Assembly: GCA_002441445.1 (NCBI GenBank)
Contig: DJWC01000147.1
Location: forward strand, 92,362 to 156,361
Reading direction: 5' to 3'
From: Pusillimonas sp. UBA6240
Lineage (GTDB): Bacteria; Pseudomonadota; Gammaproteobacteria; Burkholderiales; Burkholderiaceae_B
Length of the DNA stretch: 64,000 bases
The notes below the pieces were generated by a model. The model was not told the origin of the DNA, did not search any database, and saw only the letters and a program-made list of their open reading frames with translations. The position numbers were made by a program, and so were the translations under genes. Positions 17,734-26,146 of this stretch are shown piece after piece. Numbering within the stretch: position 1 is the stretch's first letter; the number at the start of each line of letters is the position of its first letter.

Positions 17734-18303
17734 CTAGCGAGGCGAGGCGTGTTTTCCTTCTTCCACCGCCTTGCGCAAATCCTCGTCGGACAATAGGCGT
17801 CTATCGGGGTCCGCGGTATCGCCGTCACCAGGCGAAAACCTCAGCTTTTCCATATAGGGCGTAGGCTTCTTGCGCCGGTAGTCGGCGAATTCCTTGGCGT
17901 AGTAGTCGCGCGCCTGGTCAACGGTTTTTATCTTGGTGGCGATGTCGTGCATCAGATTCAAGGCGAGGAAGTTGGCCTGCTCGTCATGGCAGCGCGCGGA
18001 CACCTCCCCCGCGGTGCGGTTGATGACTACACTGCCGTCGAAACTGCACAACTCGCTGGCCAGATCCGCGGGAAAGCGGTAATCGATCACGGATTCCACG
18101 GAATCATAATGGGGCGCGGGGAAATTATGCTCATGGACTTTGCGGAAGGCCGTGATGCGTTTCCAGGGGCCGGGGCGATGCCAGGTGACCTGCGTATCCG
18201 TCACCTCGTCCGGCTCTCCGTACTGATCCACAACGAGCTGCGCCGCCTCTTGCGCATCTTCCGGCCAATTGGCGATAGACGGCGAAGTTTTCTTTGCTGA
18301 CAT
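17734..18303 (-). CDS. Conserved hypothetical protein
   Basis: 189 residues, hydrophilic, no signal peptide and no membrane segment. It starts at ATG 18303 with GGAGCACGAT in front. It contains WPEDAQEAAQLVVDQYGEPDE, of which WPEDAQEAA and QYGEPDE are the most striking parts, WHRPGPWKRITAF and a charged C-terminus. I recognise no catalytic motif. Codon use matches the neighbours and it lies between pncC-like and yjbQ genes on the same strand, 136 and 171 bases away. Function unknown. Confidence 0.8.
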   Translation of the reverse strand: MSAKKTSPSIANWPEDAQEAAQLVVDQYGEPDEVTDTQVTWHRPGPWKRITAFRKVHEHNFPAPHYDSVESVIDYRFPADLASELCSFDGSVVINRTAGEVSARCHDEQANFLALNLMHDIATKIKTVDQARDYYAKEFADYRRKKPTPYMEKLRFSPGDGDTADPDRRLLSDEDLRKAVEEGKHASPR

Positions 18304-18424
18304 ATCGTGCTCCTTTGTCTCCAGGGAGACTTTGGCCAGCAAACGCCGTGCCCCGAAGCGTGGGGCGCTGTTTTTCCGGATGTAATCAATCAGCACCCGC
18401 GCATCCCTGGCGCGCCAAGCAGCT

Positions 18425-18461
18425 GGCCGCGGCCGGCCTGTGCCTTGCGCATGCCGCGGCC
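18425..18461. terminator. GC-rich inverted repeat downstream of yjbQ
   Basis: GGCCGCGGC and GCCGCGGCC pair perfectly (9 bp) around a 19-base loop, 14 bases after the yjbQ stop on the minus strand. There is no U-tract, so it may be a weak or factor-assisted terminator. Confidence 0.4.
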
Positions 18462-18474
18462 GCAGAAACCCGCC

Positions 18475-18894
18475 TCAGTCGCCCTGGGCGGTCACCACCA
18501 GCTTTCGTCTACCGGCATGGTCGCGATGCTCGCACAGATATATGCCTTGCCACACGCCCAGATTGAGGCGGCCGTCCGTGACCGGAATGCACAAGCTGTT
18601 GCCAAGCAGGCTGGCCTTCAGATGGGCGGGCATGTCGTCGGGCCCTTCCTGGATGTGCTCGAAATAGTCGGCGCTTTCCGGCGCGATGCGGTTGAAATAT
18701 CGCTCGAAATCGCGGCGCACGCCGGGGTCCGCGTTTTCGTTGATGGTCAGCGAGGCGGAGGTGTGCTGAATGAACACATGCAGCAGCCCGACGCGCATGG
18801 ACCGCAGCTCCGGGCACTGGCGCAGGATTTCATCGGTGACCAGATGGAAGCCCCGAGGCCGGGCTGCCAGCCATATTTCTTTTTGCATCCACAT
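18475..18894 (-). CDS. YjbQ/UPF0047 family protein
   Basis: 139 residues, the full length of this small family, whose members show weak thiamine-phosphate synthase activity. The diagnostic HVFIQHTSASLTINENADP-type block (HTSASLTINENADP) with the conserved HTS is present, followed by HLKASLLGNSL and the late LGVWQGIYLCEHRD. ATG at 18894 is chosen; an ATG two codons later is also possible. It is the first of a minus-strand series with the hypothetical gene and the pncC-like gene. Confidence 0.93.
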   Translation of the reverse strand: MWMQKEIWLAARPRGFHLVTDEILRQCPELRSMRVGLLHVFIQHTSASLTINENADPGVRRDFERYFNRIAPESADYFEHIQEGPDDMPAHLKASLLGNSLCIPVTDGRLNLGVWQGIYLCEHRDHAGRRKLVVTAQGD

Positions 18895-19057
18895 AAGAGG
18901 CGCCGAGACGATCTATTCTATTAGGGGACGTAGGGTAGCGCCGGCGCCGCGGCCGAGCTCCGTTTCAGTATAGCGCGCCCGGACGGAGCCGAAATCCGTT
19001 CCTTCGGACAGCAGCGCCCTTTCTTCCCCGGCTGCTGCCGCCGTTGCGGACGCTCTC

Positions 19058-19984
19058 CTAGAACACGGCCCCGGCCGCGCCCTTCAAGGCCAGGATGTTG
19101 CGCGCCTCTTCGGGAGTGGCGACGTCTATGTCCAGGGCTTCCAGGATGCGGCGGATGCGTCGCACTTGCTCGGCGTTGGATTCCGCGAGCCGGCCAGGGC
19201 CAGACCACAAGGAGTCTTCCAGGCCCACCCGTACATGGGCGCCCATGGCCGCGCCGATCGATGCCAGCCTGATCTGGTGGCGGCCGGCACCCAGGATCGA
19301 CCATTGATAGTCTGCCCCGAAGAGCCGGTCGGCGGTGCGGCGCATGTGCATCAGGTCTTCCGGATGCGGGCCGATGCCGCCGAGCAGGCCGAAGACGGAC
19401 TGGACGAAGAACGGCGGCTCGGCCAGTTTCCGGTCGACGAAGTGCGCCAGGTTGTAAAGGTGGTTGATGTCGTAGCACTCGAATTCGAAGCGGGTGCCGT
19501 TGTCCGTGCCCCGTCTCAGTATGGTTTCGATGTCCTTATAGGTATTCTTGAAGACGAGGTCCCGGCTGTTTTCCAGGTGGGCGCGCTCCCATTCGTGCTT
19601 CAGTACGGTGAAGCGCTCCAGCATGGGAAACAGGCCGAAGTTCATCGAGCCCATGTTCAGAGATGCGACCTCGGGCTTGAATTCCATGGCCGGCCGCATG
19701 CGTTCTTCCACGGACATGTGCGGGCTGCCGCCGGTCGTCAGATTGAGCACCGCGGCGCTGCGCTCTTTGATGCGGCGCAGGATGGGGCGGAAGGCTTCGG
19801 GGTCCTGGGTGGGGCGTCCGTCGGCCGGGTTGCGCGCATGAAGGTGCAAGATGGCCGCGCCCGCCTCGGCTGCGGCCACCGCCTGGTCGGCGATTTCCTC
19901 GGGCGTGACGGGCAGGTAGGGCGACATGCTGGGCGTGTGTATCGAGCCCGTGACGGCGCAGGTGATGATGGCTTTATTCTTCAT
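19058..19984 (-). CDS. Beta-keto acid cleavage enzyme (BKACE, DUF849 family)
   Basis: 308-residue Zn-dependent TIM-barrel enzyme. The family condenses a beta-keto acid with acetyl-CoA, releasing acetoacetate and a new acyl-CoA. The zinc histidines lie in AAILHLHARN (His47 and His49), and the motif ARNPADGRPTQDP follows. LNLTTGGSP, SLNMGS and HVRVGLEDSL are further family blocks. The ATG at 19984 is preceded by GGACGAAAG. It is the last gene of an operon of an AtuA pair, a Bug receptor and an SDR. The SDR could form the beta-keto acid that this enzyme cleaves. Confidence 0.93.
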   Translation of the reverse strand: MKNKAIITCAVTGSIHTPSMSPYLPVTPEEIADQAVAAAEAGAAILHLHARNPADGRPTQDPEAFRPILRRIKERSAAVLNLTTGGSPHMSVEERMRPAMEFKPEVASLNMGSMNFGLFPMLERFTVLKHEWERAHLENSRDLVFKNTYKDIETILRRGTDNGTRFEFECYDINHLYNLAHFVDRKLAEPPFFVQSVFGLLGGIGPHPEDLMHMRRTADRLFGADYQWSILGAGRHQIRLASIGAAMGAHVRVGLEDSLWSGPGRLAESNAEQVRRIRRILEALDIDVATPEEARNILALKGAAGAVF

Positions 19985-20049
19985 CTTTCGTCCAGTTTCT
20001 TCGGAAATCGTATTGGGAGCGGAAGCGGCCGCCGCTCCCGCGGCCTTCG

Positions 20050-20799
20050 TCAGCGGCCGCCGGCAACGTCGATGAATGTGCCGTGCACATAGGAGGCTTC
20101 TTGCGAAGCGAGCCATAGCACGACGCTCGCCACCTCGTCCGCGGAGCCGGAGCGCGCCAGCGGCACGGCCGTCTCGGCCATGCTGCGCATCTGCTCCAGG
20201 CTGCCATGCAGCTGATGGATGTCGGTTTCGATCAGGCCCGGCCGCACCGCATTCACGCGGATCCCGTTCTTGCCTACTTCCTTGGCCAGCGCCAGCGTGA
20301 AACTGTCTATGGCGCCCTTGGATGCGGCATAGGCGGAGCCGCCCGCCAGGCCGCCCAGTCGCGACGCGACCGAAGACATATTGACGATCACGCCGCCCTT
20401 GCCCCCTTTATCGAGGGCCATGCGGTCTATTGCTTCGCGCGAACAGTAATAGGCGCTGTACACATTGCTGCGGAAAATTTCGTCCAACTGCGCGGGATCG
20501 GCCTGATCCACCCGGAAGTTCGAGAGGATGCCGGCGTTGTTCACAAGGATATCCAGCGGCCCGTAGGCATCGTCGACCGCCTTGAACATCCGCTGCACCT
20601 CGTCCTGGCGGCTGACGTCGGCCCGTATCGCCATCGCGGCCCCGCCGGCTGCCTGGATGTCGGACGCGACCTGCATGGCCGCCGCTTCGCTGCGGTTGAA
20701 GTTCACCACGACCCGGTAATTCCTGCGGGCCGCGGCATGGGCGATCGATGCGCCTATGCCGCGGCTCGCCCCGGTGATCAGAATGGTTTTCATGGTCAT
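20050..20799 (-). CDS. SDR family NAD(P)-dependent oxidoreductase
   Basis: 249-residue classical short-chain dehydrogenase: TGASRGIG at the N-terminus, VNNAGIL, the Ser in NMSSVASRLGG, and SAYAASKGAID for YxxxK. The start is the ATG at 20799, 17 bases after the Bug stop; a second ATG lies two codons later. The gene is 65 bases before the BKACE gene. From this order I infer that it oxidises a 3-hydroxy acid to the 3-keto acid used by BKACE. The C-terminus YVHGTFIDVAGGR is standard. Confidence 0.93.
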   Translation of the reverse strand: MTMKTILITGASRGIGASIAHAAARRNYRVVVNFNRSEAAAMQVASDIQAAGGAAMAIRADVSRQDEVQRMFKAVDDAYGPLDILVNNAGILSNFRVDQADPAQLDEIFRSNVYSAYYCSREAIDRMALDKGGKGGVIVNMSSVASRLGGLAGGSAYAASKGAIDSFTLALAKEVGKNGIRVNAVRPGLIETDIHQLHGSLEQMRSMAETAVPLARSGSADEVASVVLWLASQEASYVHGTFIDVAGGR

Positions 20800-20816
20800 T
20801 GCGCGGGGCCCCTGAT

Positions 20817-21785
20817 TCAGAGCGGCTGGATGTTGGATTCCTTGACCAGCATCTTCCATTTGTCCACTTCCGAGGCGATAAACGAGGCCAGTTGGTCGGG
20901 AGTCTGTACGGCCGGCGTGACGCCCGCGGTGGCCAGGCGTTCCACCACGCCTTTGTCCTGCAGCGCCTGCGCGGTGGCATGGTAGAGCTTGTCGACGATG
21001 TTCTTGGGAATCCCGGCTGGTCCGACGATGGCGAACCATGCCGTGATGTCGAAGCCGGGCAGTATCTCGGCGATGGGCCGGACGTGGGGCATGAGCCTGT
21101 TGCGGTCGGCGGACGCCACGGCTATGGAGCGCAGCCGCCCGCCTGCCTCTTGGGCCATGGCATTGCCGACGTCCACGAACGTGAAATCCAAGGATCCGCC
21201 TATGACATCATTGACGGCCAGGGTGATCCCCTTGTATGGCACCGTCAGGATGTCCAGGCCGCCGAGCTTGGCCAGCATGGCGGCGCATATCTGGGAGCTG
21301 GACGAGCCGTAGCCGGCATTTAGTTTTCCAGGGTGCTTCTTGGCGTAGGCAAGGAATTCTTCCAGCGTGCGGGCGGGGAAATCATCCCTGACCATGAGCA
21401 CCAGGGTATTGACTCCGGTTCCCGCGATCGGGGTGAAATCCTTGGTCGGATCGTAGGGAATCTGCTTGTAGAGGGCCGCATTGGAGGCAGCGGCGGAGTT
21501 CGAGGCGAACATGATGGTATAGCCATCGGGCTGTGCCCGGACGACTTCCATTGCGCCGATGTTGCCGCCGGCTCCTGGCTTGTTCTCCACCACGAAGGAC
21601 TGGCCCAGTGAACGCTGCAGTTGTTCCGCAACGAGGCGGGCGGCCATGTCGGTGGCCGTTCCGGGCGGGAATGGCACCACCACGCGCACCGGGCGTTCCG
21701 GATAGGCGTTGCTTGCCATGGCGGGCAGGATCGGGCTCATGAACATGGCCAGCGATGTGACGGCCGTCAACAGGATTCTCTTCAT
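20817..21785 (-). CDS. Bug-family periplasmic substrate-binding protein
   Basis: 322 residues, signal peptide ending at LPAMASNA. It has VRVVVPFPPGTATDMAAR, QPDGYTIMF and VPYKGITLA. ATG at 21785 is preceded by AAGGAGACCATA. It lies between the AtuA pair and the SDR in one operon, so it should bind the carboxylate that these enzymes degrade. TctA/TctB are absent. Confidence 0.95.
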   Translation of the reverse strand: MKRILLTAVTSLAMFMSPILPAMASNAYPERPVRVVVPFPPGTATDMAARLVAEQLQRSLGQSFVVENKPGAGGNIGAMEVVRAQPDGYTIMFASNSAAASNAALYKQIPYDPTKDFTPIAGTGVNTLVLMVRDDFPARTLEEFLAYAKKHPGKLNAGYGSSSSQICAAMLAKLGGLDILTVPYKGITLAVNDVIGGSLDFTFVDVGNAMAQEAGGRLRSIAVASADRNRLMPHVRPIAEILPGFDITAWFAIVGPAGIPKNIVDKLYHATAQALQDKGVVERLATAGVTPAVQTPDQLASFIASEVDKWKMLVKESNIQPL

Positions 21786-21818
21786 TATGGTCTCCTTGTA
21801 TATCATTCTTGTAGTTGG

Positions 21819-22142
21819 TCATTCGCACCGCACGGTCATTCCCAACAAGTGGAAGGACAGGGTCTTGCCGTGCATGTCGAGATTGAGCGAATCATTCACG
21901 CCTCCGTCCAGGACATCGTCGATGACGAAATTCATCGCCCCAAGCCTAGGGAGGAGATAGCGCTTCACTTGCGTGGGGCGCCGGTACGCAAAGCGTTCCG
22001 CCACCCGTTCCTCGGTCACCTGCGCGGCGAGGAGCGGATAGTCCTCCTGCCGGTATGCAATGACGCTGATGTTGATGCGGTTGCCTTTATCGCCCGTGCG
22101 GGCGTGGGCCAATTCGTACAGCAGCACTTCTTTCGTACCCAT
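21819..22142 (-). CDS. Small AtuA-type protein (C-terminal ferredoxin-fold-like domain)
   Basis: 107 residues. It corresponds to the short domain that is either fused to or encoded next to AtuA-like proteins. The opening LYELAHARTGDKGNRINISV is characteristic: LAHARTGDKGN is the conserved block. The C-terminus VNDSLNLDMHGKTLS is also typical. It starts at ATG 22142, 20 bases after the large AtuA stop, and precedes the Bug gene by 33 bases. It presumably acts in complex with the large protein; the reaction is not known to me. Confidence 0.85.
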   Translation of the reverse strand: MGTKEVLLYELAHARTGDKGNRINISVIAYRQEDYPLLAAQVTEERVAERFAYRRPTQVKRYLLPRLGAMNFVIDDVLDGGVNDSLNLDMHGKTLSFHLLGMTVRCE

Positions 22143-22162
22143 GTTTCCGCTCCCCGCCCGTA

Positions 22163-23509
22163 TCAGGACAGCATGACAAAAGAGGCCGGCGCCGCGTCGC
22201 GAGGCACTAGGCAGGATTGCAGCCGCAGGCGCCGGCGCTTGGCTGTGCGCACGCCACCTCCGCCGGCGGGACCTCCGGTCCACAGGGCGGTGACCTCACG
22301 CTGCAGCAGGTCGATCATCGATTCTTCATTGTGGCGGCCTGCCACGCGCACGCGCACGTCGGGCGCCTCGCCGCCGGGCGCGTGCGCCAGCAGGGTTCCG
22401 GCATCGTCGCCCATGATGCTGACCAGTCCGATCAAGTCGAAGCGCAGGGACAGCCCGCCGCCGAGCCGCTTGCGGATTATGTCAATGGCCAGTTCGGCGC
22501 GGGCGCGCGCGTTCGGCCCGGCATATGAGATTTCCGCTTCCCCCAGCCAGCCATTGTCGAAGAAGACGTTGGCCTTCAGGGTGGGCGTCCGTGGATGGCC
22601 CCGCACGCCGCTCAGCATCACGCGATTAACGCCCAGCTCGCGGACTTCCGCCTCCGTGATGTCGGCGACGACGTCGGGCGTGATGTAGGCGGATGGATCG
22701 TGCAATTCATACAGCAGTTGCTCCTTCACGCTGCGCGGATCGACGAGCCCTCCGGTATTGGCCGCCTTCGTGACGATGCAGCGCCCGTCCGCGAAGATTT
22801 CTGCAATGGGAAAGCCGATGTCGTGCATGTTGGGCACGTCTTTCTTCCCCGGGTCGGCGAAGTATCCGCCCGTGACCTGGGCGCCGCATTCAAGCAGGTG
22901 CCCCGCCATCGTCGCTCCGGCCAGGGAGTCGAGGTCGGATGGCGTCCAGCCGAAGTGTGCGATGGCCGGCCCCAGCGCCAGCGAGGGATCCGCGACCCGG
23001 CCCGTCACGACGATCTGGGCGCCGTTCCGGATGGCGTCGGCAATGGCGAAGGCGCCCTGGTAGACGTTGGCGCAGACGAAGGACAATTCGTCGAAGCCGC
23101 CTTCGGGCAGGCATGCCCGAAGGAGTTCCCGGCCTCGGGAATCCGAAAGATCGTCTCCGCCGACGATGGCGATCCGGGGCGTGTCAAGGCCGAGTTCCCG
23201 GGCCAATTCGCCGATGGCCTGCGCCGCGCCCTCGGGGTTGGCCGCGCCGAAATTTCCGACGATCACGATGCCATGGCGCAGGCAGTCGGCCAGCACGGGG
23301 CGCAGTTCGTCCTTCAGCGAAGGTTCATAGCCGGCGGCGGGATCGACCTGACGCCGAAGTTGTGCCGCGGCCAAGGTTCTTTCCGCAAGCATCTCGAACA
23401 TCAGCGCCGCCGGCTTGCCGCTCGCGATCAGGGTGCGCACCACGGGAGGTGCGGCATCGAGTCTGTCGCCCGAAAATCCTGCGCCGCAGCCGATCAATAG
23501 ATTGTCCAT
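22163..23509 (-). CDS. Acyclic terpene utilization AtuA family protein (DUF1446)
   Basis: 448 residues. The glycine-rich start IGCGAGFSGDRLDAA, YEPSLKDELRPVL and GRVADPSLALGPA identify the DUF1446/AtuA family. AtuA takes part in acyclic terpene (citronellol) degradation in Pseudomonas, but most members lie in unrelated acid-degradation clusters, as here. ATG at 23509 has AAAGGAGACGGC upstream. It is the first gene of a five-gene operon divergent from a LysR gene. The terpene name should not be read as substrate evidence. Confidence 0.9.
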   Translation of the reverse strand: MDNLLIGCGAGFSGDRLDAAPPVVRTLIASGKPAALMFEMLAERTLAAAQLRRQVDPAAGYEPSLKDELRPVLADCLRHGIVIVGNFGAANPEGAAQAIGELARELGLDTPRIAIVGGDDLSDSRGRELLRACLPEGGFDELSFVCANVYQGAFAIADAIRNGAQIVVTGRVADPSLALGPAIAHFGWTPSDLDSLAGATMAGHLLECGAQVTGGYFADPGKKDVPNMHDIGFPIAEIFADGRCIVTKAANTGGLVDPRSVKEQLLYELHDPSAYITPDVVADITEAEVRELGVNRVMLSGVRGHPRTPTLKANVFFDNGWLGEAEISYAGPNARARAELAIDIIRKRLGGGLSLRFDLIGLVSIMGDDAGTLLAHAPGGEAPDVRVRVAGRHNEESMIDLLQREVTALWTGGPAGGGGVRTAKRRRLRLQSCLVPRDAAPASFVMLS

Positions 23510-23561
23510 GCCGTCTCCTTTGATAGAAGTTTGCAGCAGGGCGGTGGAGAAGTAAAATGGA

Positions 23562-23578
23562 ATAATTCAAACAATTAT
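23562..23578. promoter_or_regulatory. Inverted repeat in the AtuA/LysR divergent promoter region
   Basis: ATAATT and AATTAT form a 6-bp palindrome spaced by CAAAC, inside the 82-base gap between divergent atuA-like and lysR genes. A LysR site is expected here, though the repeat does not meet the simple T-N11-A rule. Confidence 0.4.
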
Positions 23579-23591
23579 CCTGTTTTCCTGA

Positions 23592-24491
23592 ATGAATTTG
23601 TCCGGCCGTCTTCTGGATGCTTTCCTGGCGCTGGTGGAAGCCGGGCGCTTCTCCGTTGCGGCGGAACGATGCCATGTCTCTTCCTCTGCTTTCAGCCAGA
23701 TGATTTCCCGCCTGGAGGAAAGCGTCGGCGCGAAGCTGTTCGATCGGAATACGCGCAATGTGTCGCTCACTCCGGAGGGCGAGGCGTTCCTGGTGGGCGC
23801 GCGACGGATAGTCGCCGAAATGGAAGCGTCGATGCGCCATTTATCGGAGCGCGCCGCCTTGAGGCTCGGCCGTGTTTCGGTGGCCGGGCCTCCTTCCCTG
23901 GCCGCCGATTGGCTGCCGGCCCGCCTGGCGGAGTACCGCCGCTGTTTTCCCGATGTCCTGGTCCGGCTTCACGACGTGGTGTCGAACCAGTGCCTGGAGA
24001 TGATTTCATCGGGAGAAGTGGATTTCGGCCTGAATGCCCAGCGAGGCAATGCCCTGGAGTACGAAACGGAGCTGCTTTTCAACGAGCGGATGTTTCTCGT
24101 GTGCCGCCACGACGATCCCCTAGCCGGACGCAAGCGGGTGCGCCTCGCCGATTTGAAGAAGAGAAGCTTCATTCACACGGTGCGCAGCGGAAGCGTGTGG
24201 CAGCAGCTCGCGGGCATGCTGGCGCCCATCGGCGTGGCCGACAGCGGCCTGGAAGTCTCTCAGTTCGGAACGCTCGCGGGGCTCATTGCCCATGGCTTCG
24301 GTATCAGCGTCGTGCCGGAGTATTCCGTGCAGTTGTGCAAGCGGCCGGAACTGCGTGCCATGCCGCTGGCGGATGCGCAGGCGACGCGCCCCATCTACAT
24401 GGTCAGGCGCAGCAGGCGGAGCTTGTCGGTGGCGGCCCAGACGCTTTGGGACCGCCTTCTTGAAAGCAGGGCGGTCAGCGCCGGCGCGTGA
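23592..24491 (+). CDS. LysR family transcriptional regulator
   Basis: 299 residues. Winged helix in residues 1-65: LLDAFLALVEAGRFSVAAER, the HVSSSAFSQMISRLEESVGA recognition part and LFDRNTRNVSLTPEG. The effector domain follows. It is divergent from the AtuA/Bug/SDR/BKACE operon by 82 bases and is the obvious candidate to regulate it. The start ATG at 23592 lies close to the domain start. Confidence 0.94.
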   Translation: MNLSGRLLDAFLALVEAGRFSVAAERCHVSSSAFSQMISRLEESVGAKLFDRNTRNVSLTPEGEAFLVGARRIVAEMEASMRHLSERAALRLGRVSVAGPPSLAADWLPARLAEYRRCFPDVLVRLHDVVSNQCLEMISSGEVDFGLNAQRGNALEYETELLFNERMFLVCRHDDPLAGRKRVRLADLKKRSFIHTVRSGSVWQQLAGMLAPIGVADSGLEVSQFGTLAGLIAHGFGISVVPEYSVQLCKRPELRAMPLADAQATRPIYMVRRSRRSLSVAAQTLWDRLLESRAVSAGA

Positions 24492-24625
24492 ATGAGCCGG
24501 GCATGGGGGGCGTTGGACAGCGGTGGCGGGATAGGCGCGGAACTCGCGCTGGCGCGCTCAGCCTTCGCGCCTCGATCGTGAATGGCGTCTATACACGCGT
24601 CCAGGAGGGCAGGCCGCGCCGGATG

Positions 24626-25216
24626 CTATTTGCGTAATTGGCGCTCGGCGTAGTAGAGATCATTGCGCGCCTGCAGCAGGCTGGAATCGAGATCCCGCAA
24701 TTCGTTGCGCAGCCGGCGGCGTTCATCATCGTTGGTGGCTCGATCCAGGCGGGACTGCTTGGCTTGCTGTTGGGATGACAGGTTGTTTACGCGTTGCTCG
24801 GCCTGGTAAACCCGGTAGCCGGCCCTATGGCCCTCCAGGAATCCGGCTTCCAGCTCGGGCGGGCAGACCTTGCCGTAAGAGCGGCCGCGGCGGCCTTCGT
24901 TGCGGCCATTGTCGGGCGTGCAATAAGCCTGGATGCCTGCGGCGCGCCCCTCCATATACAGAGCGGAATCGGGCGTTATGCCGACCTTGCCGCAGGCTTC
25001 GCGGTGTTCTTCCAGATAGGCGCGGGGCCTGCCCTGCCGCCCATCCTGCCAGCCTACTTCCTTCCAGTCGGCGCTGCGGCATTCAGCGGGTGACATACTG
25101 GCGCAGGCGGACAGCAAGGCCGCTACGCCGCCTGCGAGCAGCAGGCGAAGGACGAGAGAGGTGCGGATCACAGTGTGCACGGCATGCCCCGGCGATATGT
25201 TTCGTAAAGCAAGCAT
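24626..25216 (-). CDS. Putative lipoprotein, DUF2799-like
   Basis: 196 residues with an N-terminal hydrophobic stretch and a lipobox LLSAC, so an exported lipoprotein. The mature part has ADWKEVGWQDGRQGRP, AYLEEHREACGKVGI and FLEGHRAGYRVYQAE, typical of DUF2799 proteins. A C-terminal charged stretch of about 60 residues rich in Gln, Arg and Asp is probably coiled coil. The start is uncertain: the ATG at 25216 gives a long signal, and internal GTG codons would give a more usual one. Function unknown. Confidence 0.8.
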   Translation of the reverse strand: MLALRNISPGHAVHTVIRTSLVLRLLLAGGVAALLSACASMSPAECRSADWKEVGWQDGRQGRPRAYLEEHREACGKVGITPDSALYMEGRAAGIQAYCTPDNGRNEGRRGRSYGKVCPPELEAGFLEGHRAGYRVYQAEQRVNNLSSQQQAKQSRLDRATNDDERRRLRNELRDLDSSLLQARNDLYYAERQLRK

Positions 25217-25303
25217 TATATATAGAATGTGTCCATGGCGGCCACGCTACATGCCGCCGGCACGTGCTAGCATTCCAGACGCTCCACCCAGCGGATAAAG
25301 ATC

Positions 25304-26146
25304 ATGTTCAGATGGTTGGCAGGCCGCGGCGCCACGCAACGCCAAGTCGCCCGCGAGCTCGATTTCATTACTGCGGACGCCTGGAAGTCGGCGATAAGCG
25401 GGCATGCCTTCCTTGCCGGCTTGTCGGCCGAGGAAGACGAGGCCTTGCGCCGCCGCGCCGCCTGGCTGCTGGCCAGCAAAACCTTCAGCGGCGCGCGCGG
25501 CCAGGAAGTCACCGATGACATCATGCTGTCCATCGCGGTGCAGGCCGCCTTGCCCATCTTGCAGCTGGACACCGCCTTGTACGAGGGCTGGACCGAGATC
25601 ATCCTGTATCCCGGCGGCTTCTTGATTCCGCGCAGCGACGTCGACGAAAGCGGCGTCGTCCACGAATACGTGCAGGAAGCTTCCGGCGAGGCCTGGGAAG
25701 GCGGGCCCGTCATTCTTTCCTGGGACGATGCGGCCCGCGGCGAGCCGGGCATGAATGTGGTCATCCACGAATTTGCGCACAAGCTGGATTTGTACGGAAG
25801 CGAGGCGGACGGCATGCCCAATCTCTCCATGCACCCCGACATCCCGCCCAGGCTGTGGCGCCGGGTGCTGGATGAATCATTCAATCGCTTCAATGATGCG
25901 CTGGACGCCGTCGAAGACGCTATCCCGCCCGACGTCGACCCCGAGTCCGAAGAGGCCTCGCCCTGGTACGATGCGCTGCCGCTGGACCCCTACGCGGCGA
26001 CGGACGAAGCCGAATTCTTCGCCGTCAGCTCCGAGGCCTTCTTCGTGCACCCCGAGCCGCTCGCGCGCTTGCTGCCCGAATGGTATGGCCTCTTGAAACA
26101 GTACTATCGTCAAGACCCTTTGCGGCGGCTGAGCGGCTTGTCATAA
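25304..26146 (+). CDS. mtfA: MtfA-type zinc peptidase (M90 family)
   Basis: 280 residues, about the length of E. coli MtfA (265). MtfA binds the Mlc repressor and acts as a zinc aminopeptidase, which links it to glucose PTS control in enterics; that role is uncertain here. The metal site HEFAHKLD is at 155-162. ILYPGGFLIP, VILSWDDA and the C-terminal DEAEFFAVSSEAFF, which holds the third zinc ligand, are conserved. Its 3' end overlaps the convergent PAS-LuxR gene by 37 bases. Confidence 0.92.
   Translation: MFRWLAGRGATQRQVARELDFITADAWKSAISGHAFLAGLSAEEDEALRRRAAWLLASKTFSGARGQEVTDDIMLSIAVQAALPILQLDTALYEGWTEIILYPGGFLIPRSDVDESGVVHEYVQEASGEAWEGGPVILSWDDAARGEPGMNVVIHEFAHKLDLYGSEADGMPNLSMHPDIPPRLWRRVLDESFNRFNDALDAVEDAIPPDVDPESEEASPWYDALPLDPYAATDEAEFFAVSSEAFFVHPEPLARLLPEWYGLLKQYYRQDPLRRLSGLS

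Noticed and set aside
16296..17864. A 522-codon plus-strand frame across the TauE gene and the antisense of the pncC-like gene
   Set aside because: It is out of frame with TauE and antisense to the PncC-like protein; composition is Arg/His-rich, which is typical of shadow frames.
22163..23509. Terpene degradation as the role of the AtuA operon
   Set aside because: AtuB-H genes such as the geranyl-CoA carboxylase are absent. The family name alone is not evidence for a terpene substrate.
24492..24625. Possible small gene between the LysR and DUF2799-like genes
   Set aside because: No frame has a ribosome site and plausible length; the 134 bases show only GC-rich sequence.
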